Shown here piece by piece: positions 56,791 through 64,000 of a DNA stretch of 64,000 bases (positions within the stretch are counted from its first letter, which is position 1; the number at the start of each line of letters is the position of its first letter). The notes under the pieces are model-generated. The model was not told where the DNA came from, made no database searches, and was given only the letters and a program-made list of their open reading frames with translations. The stretch covers positions 1 to 64,000 of the forward strand of contig CAOLHI010001021.1 in NCBI GenBank assembly GCA_948474755.1, read 5' to 3'. The translations under genes were made by a program, and so were the position numbers. The stretch is from Ctenosaura bakeri (taxonomy: Eukaryota; Chordata; Lepidosauria; Squamata; Iguanidae).

Positions 56791-57339
56791 ACAGCTAATC
56801 TTCGCCTAGCACAGGCAAATAAACTTTGACTTTTATATATTAGATGAAGAAGAGCTGCTTCTCCCAGAAACTCCAGGAAAAATTAGAAGGTCGTGCTTGT
56901 GATCTGGCGTTATTGAAAGAAATGAATTCCTATCCCATACTCTTATAGATCTGAGTCTAAACAAAGTGGAGGCCCTGAGCTTAGTGCTTGTATATGATAT
57001 CATTATTGGCTAGGATCCTCTATGGCAGTTATTAATGTGTAACTGGGAGTTACACGCTCGTGGCTGTTACACATTCATGGTTTAGGGGCTATGTGGGAGA
57101 CATGAAAATCTCCCAATCTCCACTTACCACGAAGCAGCTGCTGCGATCAATGAAGGTCTGTACCCCTGTCAATCAGGAAAAATCTGACTGATGTTCCCAT
57201 TCCCCTTGTGCAAGAGATTTCAGGGATGAAAGGGAATTGTGACAGGGCCCTGCTTCGCCTGTTAGATTGGATATCGCTTATAGGCAGGAGTGAGACTGTT
57301 AGCCTGCTGCTTCTTGCTCAGCAGGGGAACAGACCACCG

Positions 57340-57754
57340 TTGCTCACAGCAGTTGCTTCCCGGTTTTCTCAGGGCACTTTCCCTCTTGGCTTCTCCAATC
57401 AGGCTACACAGCCTTCTAAAAACCCACCTCTGGTCCTCTTTCTCCTCCACTAGCCGCTGTCTGGCCAGGTAAGGATGGCTCACAGCCCAATTTCTCAGCA
57501 CCACAAACCCTCTCTTGATGCCCCCCCCGCACCCAAGGAAGGAGGTGGGTGTGAGAGAGGAAGTATGGGGACACTATGCTGATCCATCCCCTTTCCCTCT
57601 CCTTTCCCTGACCTGATTTGGACTCTGGGGCCTGTTATCTCCCCTATGCTCTGACCCCTTCCCATAGACATGCACACACATTTTGATATTTGCTATTTTC
57701 CCACTTTTGTGTGTGTCTTGTGTCTCAGCCCTAGCAAATGCAGAGGGCCGACTG
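57340..57754 (-). mobile_element. Tc1/mariner (Tigger-like) element, reverse copy
   Basis: GGCCAAGAGGG, GGGTTTGTGGTGCTGAGAAA and other segments of 46040-46687 occur here as complement. The end GGGCCGACTG at 57754 is followed by TA. The opposite terminus was not located. Confidence 0.75.
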
Positions 57755-58476
57755 TATACATTGGCATAGTTACACTAGATTCCACATTGTGCAAAGAATT
57801 GCACAGCAGGGGCTGCAACTTTCTTCCCTATTGGACATTCCTTTCCCCTCCCTACCCAATGAGCCAGAAGTGAGACAAGGGTTTGTGTGTTTTTGCAGAA
57901 AGATTGGTTGCATGAAGGACCATGTTTACACAGCCTCTGAGAAAACACTGTTGCACAAACATTTTTACCCTAGCATAAGACTCCAGATGGATTCCACCCT
58001 GAATGTTGTCTGTTTCAGAGTATAGTAACGCCCAAATTTACACAAGAGCGGTGGTCTAATCCCAGCGATTTGAGTGGCTAAATATTTCATTAGCTGTCTT
58101 TTTCTCGCAGCCATTTTCTCTATGTAGCATGACAGACATGCATGTGAAGAAACATTTTAATATCAACTTCTATTAATCATTTAGAAGAGAAGAATATATT
58201 AAAGCCTTCCTCCCCATCCACCCCTTTTTTCTGTCAAGACAACCACTTTCTGGGAAAATTAAGGACTCTATCAGTTCCTCCCCTCCCCTCTCCGTCCCTT
58301 TGATTCCTGCTTAGTTTAGTCCAACCCGCCCTCTGGAGGTGGATTGCTAAAAAGCAAAAAGTGAAGTAAAATAAAATAATAAAATAAATTAGGGGGTTTG
58401 GAAATCAGTTTTTTTATATAGGACTGGTTTGTTCTTTATCGTGTGTCAATTGCATGCTATGAATTGATTTACTTTA

Positions 58477-58580
58477 CCACCCTGAACATACCAGGGTTGT
58501 CCGATTTTGAAAGCTAAGCAGGGTTGGGCCTTGTTAGTACCTGGATGGGAGACCATAAGTGTAATACCAGGGCTATGGAA
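58477..58580 (+). mobile_element. 5S rRNA-derived SINE head
   Basis: ACCACCCTGAACATACCAGG, GAAAGCTAAGCAGGGTTGGG and ACCTGGATGGGAGACC follow 5S rRNA order, with mutations. The upstream 5S 5' end is truncated. Confidence 0.8.
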
Positions 58581-58824
58581 AGATCGTGTCCAAATTCCTA
58601 GAGATGACAGTACTGTTTTAGATAGAATAATGGTCTGCCTCCATTTAAAGCAGCATCCAGTGCTCCTGGGATGATGGGCATCCAAGTCATGGTCCTTTCA
58701 GCCATTCTGCAAAGAAGCGTTCCTAAAAAACTGCTTGTTTGGTCCTCCACACCTCTTGCCCTTCCTATTCATTTAAAAAGATTGTCTTCAAAGGAAAGGT
58801 CTATTTGCAAAGCAAAGTTGACAG

Positions 58825-59205
58825 CACCTGGTATTCATTGGTGGTCTCCCATCCAGGGATGTCATGTTGAGGAGGGAGCAGGCTTGTTCTCTACTACTCC
58901 AGAGACTAGGACAAGGAGCCATGGATTCAAGCTGCAGGAAAGGAGATTCCACTTGAACCTCAGGAAGAACTTCCTGATGGTCAGAGCCGTCCAGCAGTGG
59001 AATCTGCTCCCTGGGAGTGTGGTGGAGTCTCCTTCTTTAGAGGTTTTTAAGCAGAGGCTGGATGGCCATCTGTTGGGAATGCTTTGATGGGTGTTCCTGC
59101 ATGGCAGGGGGTTGGACTGGATGGCCCCTGGGGTCTCTTCCAACTCTATGATTCTATGATACTAACCAGGGCTGACCCTAGTTAGCTCTCAAGATCATGT
59201 GGAAT
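58825..59205 (-). mobile_element. 5S rRNA-derived SINE split by CR1
   Basis: AGCACCTGGTATTCATTGG and TGGTCTCCCATCCAGG (58825-58857) are reverse 5S sequence. It resumes at 59161 as ACTAACCAGGGCTGACCC, the next part of 5S. The CR1 at 58858-59160 lies between. Confidence 0.85.
58858..59160 (+). mobile_element. CR1 LINE 3' fragment
   Basis: From GATGTCATGTTGAGGAGGG to the CR1 end CTATGATTCTATGAT. The + strand frame encodes [20 protein letters not shown] and SPSLEVFKQRLDGHL without stops, so it looks fairly young. Confidence 0.93.
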
Positions 59206-60193
59206 CTGGTGCTTTTAGGGTGCTTAGGACCTCTCTGCTCAACTTGCTGCCCAAATATTCCCAGGGATATATTCTGTAGCATGTCTTGGACTGATAGGGT
59301 TGGATTGATCTCCCTTAGGATCGTCTGGCAGGATTTGATCGCAGCTGCGTAATCTTCCTATTTACATTCACTAAATGATGCTGTTCACTGACAAAAAGCA
59401 TTTTTAATCCCGACGTGAGACCGAACGAGGATTAAGGATGCTGTGCTTGTGGGGACGGCCCTTCCTACTGTCCTTTCTTAGGAAGCATCATCTGTCTGAG
59501 GGCGGCTTCAGTTGTGATGGTTTTGCAAAGGATGCAGGAAGGGCACGAAAAGCTCTTTCCCCTTGACCAGTTTACAGGACAACAGCTCATTTGTTGTCTC
59601 GAATCCAGACATGTTTTCTCAATGAAAGGTTCTTGTTTTTCAGAAGGATTATTGTGGTTTTTTTCATCCCCAGAACACAAAACGGTAATAAATTCTCACT
59701 GGAGAAATGTAAATCTGTAAGAAGGCTTCCAATTCACTGCCTTGATGTTTCCCATCTATGCCCTGGTGACTGCAATGCATGTGCAACTATATGCAAATTT
59801 ACCTTTATTGACTCTTTTTTAATTTCAGTTTTAAAATAAAATGCATATTATTAATACAGTGCTTTGACATTCCAACAGGCTGAATTTGATTGACATTTAA
59901 GTGTAACTGAGAGATTTAAAATATAAGTTGAGTCAAAAGACTGGTCAATCCATTACTTAACCAAAGAAATTTTAGATTTTTTTTTCTCAGCATCACAATA
60001 ACAAGTAAATTCCTCTTTGTTTTCCTATAACGTTTATACCTCATTTCTCTAATTACTTCCTATTTAACTTTTGTTAACGTATACTTACTTAAACTTATTT
60101 TACATTACAATTTATACTACCTTTATGTTTGTCTTTTCTGTCTGCATGTTGTTGTTATTATTATTATTGGTATTAGTATAATTTTTATTTCTG

Positions 60194-60247
60194 TATCCTT
60201 TCCATTGTATTTTAATACAATATCCTTTCCATTGTATTTTAATACAA
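60194..60247. repeat. Perfect 27-bp tandem duplication
   Basis: The unit starting TATCCTTTCCATTG and ending TTTTAATACAA occurs exactly twice. Confidence 0.95.
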
Positions 60248-60829
60248 CGCTTTCCTGGGAGTGTCTGTCCAATTAGTTGTAATGAAATTATAGTTACTCA
60301 TATACACTCTTTTAAAAAGCCAAATGGTTCAGAAATAAGACTAGATTGTTTTGAAAATTTCTACCTTTCTTCATGAATTTGATGGAAAGAACTTAACAAC
60401 TCCAGAGTAATTTGTGGCTCACAATTACAGCTTGGGCGGGGGGAAATATCCTTTTTGGAATTTTTAAAAATCCAGTTACCCTTTTGGTTGCATGCTTCTC
60501 CAAACATTGGGGTGCAATTTGCAACTCAAGAAATGTATGCAAAATACATATTTAATAGAAGAATGCATCCAAAAGTTGGTATTATAGGCTTCCCCCACTT
60601 ATCTGAGAGGTTAGGGATGGGAGCATTGTCAGAAAATAGAACTGGTTGAAAAGTGGAACCCGTGAAATGTCAGAAAGAGGTGGGAACAATATTTCATACG
60701 TGGTGGTCATGTCCCAAGGCAAAGGAATATTGGAGTGAAATACATAAAAAGATGTGTGAAATATTGAAGGTTCAATTTGTAAAAAAAATCCCTGAATTTT
60801 ATTTGTTAAACATGACAAATGTTCTTGAG

Positions 60830-60860
60830 AATACTAGTATTAAGTAATACTAGTATTAAG
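60830..60860. repeat. 16-bp tandem duplication in L1
   Basis: AATACTAGTATTAAG occurs twice, separated by one T. Confidence 0.95.
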
Positions 60861-60872
60861 AGACATTGGAGA

Positions 60873-61473
60873 TTAATCATAGAATCATAGAAACGTAGAG
60901 TTGGAAGAGACCCCAGGGGCCATCCAGTCCAACCCCCTGCCATGCAGGAACACCCTCAAAGCACTCCCGACAGATGGCCATCCAGCCTCCAAGGAGGGAG
61001 ACTCCACCACACTCCATGGAGGCAGCAGATTCCACTGCTGGACAGCCCTGACTGTCAGGAAGTTCTTCCTGAGGTTCAGTGGAATCTCCTTTCCTGCAGC
61101 TTGAATCCGTTGTTCCTTGTCCTGGTCTCTGGAGCAGCAGAAAACAAGCCCTCTCCCTCCTCTACGTGGCATCCCTTCAGATATGTAAACATGGCTCTCA
61201 TGTCCCCTCTCAACCTTCTCTTCTGCAGACTAAACATCCCCAGCTCTCTAAGTCTATCCTCATAGAGCTTCATGGCTTCCAGGCCTTTCACCATTTTGGT
61301 CGCCCTCCTCTGGACTTGCTCCAGCTTGACCAGGTCCTTCTTGAATTGGGGTGCCCAGAACTGGACACAGGATTCAAGAGGAGGTCTAACCAGAGCAGAG
61401 TAGGGTGGTACCAGTACTTCCCTCGACAGACACCATACTCCTATTGATGCAGCCGAGAATTGCATCGGCTTTC
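60873..61473 (-). mobile_element. CR1 LINE 3' fragment inside L1
   Basis: Starts with AATCATAGAATCATAG. The minus-strand frame encodes [19 protein letters not shown] and [20 protein letters not shown] small deletion removes part of the SLEVFKQRL region near 60985. Truncated at the 5' end near CTTTCTT. Confidence 0.93.
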
Positions 61474-62130
61474 TTATGATAACGACAGCTCGAATAGACT
61501 ATGCCAAATTGTGGAAGTCTCAGCAAATACCCACAATTGAACAATGGTGGGGGACATTTATTGAGAATAGAAACGCAGATATAGTTTCTCAGAGATTAAA
61601 GGGGAAATCGGATGATCAGATAAAAGCAGAATGGCAAATTGTAATGGGTGATTGCTGGGAACTGCCAAGTAAAAATGTCTGAATTATGGTCGAAATTAAA
61701 GAAGAATAACTGTAGCATAACAGGAGTGGGCGAGAGAAATGCAAGATCAAGCATGTAAGATGAACATAGAATTGTGATGCATAATTTTTATATGTGAATA
61801 GAAATTCAGAAAATGAAAACTAGATCAGAGTGGAAGAACAAAAACATTACATGTAAAAGTACAATCTAAGATGATGTTTTTTTTATTTGTGAAACTTAAT
61901 AAAATTATTTTTTTTAAAAAGTGGAACCTGTGGACTGTGCTGTAGGGAGCATGAAGGACTTATGGAGGCTCACTTGGGACCAACCGCGCACATGCTGCTG
62001 GCAAAGTCTCACAGTTTGCTTAGAGCCTTTTTCCCCCTCTCTCAGCTCACTTTGCAAGCAGCGTTTGCATGTAAGCCTTTCCAAGTGAGTCTCTGTAGGC
62101 AAGAGTAACTCATGAAAGAGCAGAGACCCT

Positions 62131-62245
62131 GGCCATTTCCGCACTGCACTGCCAGCCGGCCCCTCCCGAAACTGCAAACCCCAGGATTCCATAGGACGTT
62201 GAAAGTGGAATAATTGCACTATAAGAGTATAGTGCGGAAATGGCC
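62131..62245. mobile_element. Short palindromic MITE, 115 bp, duplication CCT
   Basis: GGCCATTTCCGCACTGCACT, then directly GCCAGCCGGCCCCTCCCGAA, so most of the left arm is deleted. The right arm is complete. CCT at 62128-62130 repeats at 62246-62248. Confidence 0.88.
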
Positions 62246-62394
62246 CCTGTCAAATTAACACACCTTGTCCTTAATTTGGAAGCATCAAAAGGGCAAGTCG
62301 TCAGACAGGGGGAATCAACAGGTGGAGACTTCCTGTTTTAAATTGTTTTGATGGTGTTGATCTTAGCGTTGATATTGCAGTTTAGGCCCTTCCG

Positions 62395-62461
62395 TAAACT
62401 GCAAACCCCAGGATTTCATAGTGGAATAATAGCACCATTACGGTCTAGTGCGGAAATAGCC
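62395..62461. mobile_element. Minimal MITE, 67 bp
   Basis: GGCCCTTCCGTAAACTGC fuses the terminus to the central TAAACTGCAAACCCCAGG. It ends GTGCGGAAATAGCC. Flanks TTA and TAA. Confidence 0.75.
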
Positions 62462-62971
62462 TAACACTCATGACTTCAGACCCAAATCTGTCCCAAGGAA
62501 ATAGGAAATTACATCTTGAGATAACGTTGCTTGTTTTTAATCAGGCGAAGGAAGGAATCAATAATCAGACTGGCTGTGGCATAAGAATGCTTGAAGGGAT
62601 TGATCTTTTTTGGATTCCAATGCAAACGAACCTGATCTTCAGCTCCTGCAATAACAGGCAGACCAGAATTTCATTATCTGCCTGACTTTCTCCTTCCCGT
62701 GTTTTGATGCAGCTTGGCTCAGAAAACATATCGGGATACATTTAAAAAGCCATATTTTGAAAGAAAGTATGTTTAGGAATCTACAGTTTTTGAGAAAAAT
62801 ATCTCTTTCAATGCAAATTTTTCAGCAGATCTTTTTTTTTTTTTTAATATTCCATATTCTGGCAAGTGGATGAAAAAGACTTAAGGGTGAACGCACAGAA
62901 AGTGATATGGACTGGAAATGAACTAGTTCACTCTTCTCTTGTGATTTGGACTCTGTTGATGTTTTCAGTGA

Positions 62972-63173
62972 GGGACTTTCTGCCTTACACTATTATACTG
63001 CTATTATTCCACTTTCAACCTCCTGGGGAATTCTGGGATTTGTAGTTTCCTGCAGCCCAAGAGCTCTCTGGCTGAGAATTCTCAAAGCCCCTCCCTACAT
63101 TGCAAATCACAGGATTCCATAGGATGTTGAAAGTGGATTAATTGCACTATAACTGTCTAGTGTGGAAATGGTC
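62972..63173. mobile_element. Palindromic MITE, 202 bp, duplication TGA
   Basis: GGGACTTTCTGCCTTACACT to GTGTGGAAATGGTC. TGA precedes at 62969-62971 and follows at 63174-63176. Full arms and loop. Confidence 0.88.
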
Positions 63174-63235
63174 TGAAAACACAGGATGTTGCATCCATTC
63201 AAATTAGAAATTAGGAACAGGAGTACCAGTTCCTA

Positions 63236-63365
63236 TGACCTAGAGCTACAAAAAGGCTACCCTTTGGACTATAGATCTCACAGTTCCCAACCATCATGGC
63301 CACTAGGCCTATTAGCTAAGGCATTTTGGGAGCTGTAGTCCACAAAGTGACTTTTTCCAAGCTTT
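63236..63365. repeat. Hairpin repeat of the 'TTTTGGACTTCAGCT' family
   Basis: TTTGGACTATAGATCTCACAG and CATTTTGGGAGCTGTAGTCC form inverted arms around CATCATGGCCACTAGGCC. Confidence 0.5.
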
Positions 63366-63371
63366 GACTTA

Positions 63372-63470
63372 GGCCATTTCCACCCTATACTGTTACAGTG
63401 CTATTATTCTACCTTCTTCATCCTATGGAATCCTGGGGTCTGCAGTTTGCGGGGGGGGGCAGTTTAGGGA
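63372..63470. mobile_element. Palindromic MITE, left half only
   Basis: GGCCATTTCCACCCTATACT to GGGTCTGCAGTTTGC, then a G run and GGCAGTTTAGGGATG. The right arm is absent. Confidence 0.8.
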
Positions 63471-63636
63471 TGTGAATAGGTGTGTTTGGGGTCCTACGGT
63501 GGTACCCTTTGAGGTCATGATTCAACAGACGACCATTTTAAGGTGGTAAATTTGCCAAAAAGTAATTTTATTAGGAGGTAATTGCTTGAGGTTCAGAGCA
63601 AATCAAGTCTGAACTGCCCCTGAAAGCTGAAAATTT

Positions 63637-63715
63637 GGGAGCCCTGGTGGCGCAGCGGTTAAATGCCAGTACTGCAAGGCGGGATACAAATAAATAAATA
63701 AATAAAAATAAAATT
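63637..63715 (+). mobile_element. tRNA-like SINE fragment of a third type
   Basis: GGGAGCCCTGGTGGCGCAGC GGTTAA is a typical squamate SINE head with a box-A-like motif. It jumps to GGCGGGATACAAATAAATAA, a LINE/SINE-type tail with AAAT repeats. Confidence 0.6.
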
Positions 63716-63718
63716 GAC

Positions 63719-63945
63719 TAGATTGGGGCAGTTGTACTTTGGCCAAATCAGAAGATGAGATGGCGCACTAGAAAAGACAGCCATGCTCAATAAAGTGGAA
63801 AGCTGTAGGAAAAGAGGAATGCCACATTACTGCTGGATGGATTTAATCAAGGAAGCCCCTGGCCCTGAATCTGCAAGACCAGGGCTCTTGATAGGGTCAC
63901 CACGAGTAGGTACCAACCCGATGGCAATTGGCAACAGCAGTTGTG
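63719..63945 (+). mobile_element. BovB/RTE LINE 3' end
   Basis: CACTAGAAAAGACAGCCATG, GGAAAAGAGGAATGCC and GATGGATTTAATCAAGGAAG encode the end of BovB ORF2. GGGTCACCACGAGTAGGTACC with CCCGATGGCAATTGGCAAC is the 3' tail. Confidence 0.7.
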
Positions 63946-64000
63946 CCGACAGGGGGCTTGGCAAGCGAGGGTGTGATCATTCATCTCTTGGGCGCAACCA

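Larger units (their letters stand above)
60665..61918 (+). mobile_element. L1 LINE 3' part, split by CR1
   Basis: 60665-60872 encodes QKEVGTIFHTWWSCPKAKEY, and 61474-61682 encodes [20 protein letters not shown], successive pieces of the L1 ORF2 C-terminus. The 3' end is AATAAAATTATTTTTTTTAA. The target duplication is AAGTGGAACCCGTG (60651-60664) and AAGTGGAACCTGTG (61919-61932). Confidence 0.85.
60583..61990. mobile_element. Tigger-like fragment split by L1
   Basis: TAGGCTTCCCCCACTTATC and GGTTAGGGATGGGAGCATTG before 60664 resemble the left end of 26680-27428 (GTTAGGGACCAGAGCA, AGCGGAACC). After 61919 the sequence resumes with GTGGAACCTGTGGACTG. The right terminus was not located. Confidence 0.5.
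56398..64000 (+). other. CCDC33: CCDC33 intron, at least 7.6 kb, 3' end not in window
   Basis: Starts with GTAAGG. No further CCDC33 exon was recognised to the window end. The stretches 56791-57339, 57755-58476, 59206-60193, 61933-62130 and 62462-62971 hold nothing I can name. Confidence 0.7.

Noticed and set aside
58477..58580. Functional 5S rRNA gene
   Set aside because: The 5' end is missing, the internal control region carries mutations, and no T-run terminator follows at the expected distance.
1..64000. CRISPR array, operon or prophage
   Set aside because: There are no regularly spaced direct repeats with unique spacers and no tightly packed genes. The splice sites and repeats show vertebrate nuclear DNA.

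Overview
This window looks like nuclear DNA of a squamate reptile, probably a lizard. The evidence is its repeat mix: CR1 LINE fragments, a tRNA-derived SINE with a BovB/Sauria-type 3' tail, BovB/RTE pieces, 5'-truncated L1 copies, 5S-rRNA-derived SINEs and many hairpin MITEs. No species can be named from this. There is no bacterial-style gene organisation and no CRISPR array, rRNA gene or intact tRNA gene.

One protein-coding gene is supported, on the + strand, and only its middle part is present. Four exons (18896-19059, 42760-42893, 50561-50670, 56296-56397) have good splice sites and compatible phases. Together they encode 170 residues of a C2 domain that matches, from memory, the C2 region of CCDC33 (coiled-coil domain-containing 33). 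In mammals that gene is mainly expressed in testis. Earlier exons (N-terminal part) and later exons (rest of the protein, including the coiled coils) were not found here. Everything else is intron: at least 18.9 kb, then 23.7, 7.7 and 5.6 kb, then at least 7.6 kb.

The introns are dominated by layers of mobile elements. The most notable is a DNA-transposon-like group with termini close to GGCCATTTCCGCAC and a 3-bp target duplication of variable sequence. It includes about 17 short palindromic MITEs (67-215 bp, some only fragments), two related ~460-500 bp elements (4999-5461, 20810-21306), a ~1.1 kb element with internal ~98-bp repeats (39642-40736), and a very CpG-rich 722-bp multi-hairpin element (37408-38129) nested inside one of the MITEs. 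Matching 3-bp duplications (AAT, TGG, TGA, CAA, TAA, CCT and others) are visible at many copies. I could not assign the group to a superfamily.

Several nested insertions record the order of events: a SINE split by a 463-bp element; a CR1 and a SINE each split by a MITE; an L2-like LINE split by L1; a BovB copy split by a poly-A element; a 5S-SINE split by CR1; and a Tigger-like element split by L1, itself split by CR1. Tc1/mariner (Tigger-like) copies with TA duplications, microsatellites and several unnamed dispersed repeats fill much of the rest. The remaining stretches look like unremarkable single-copy intron.
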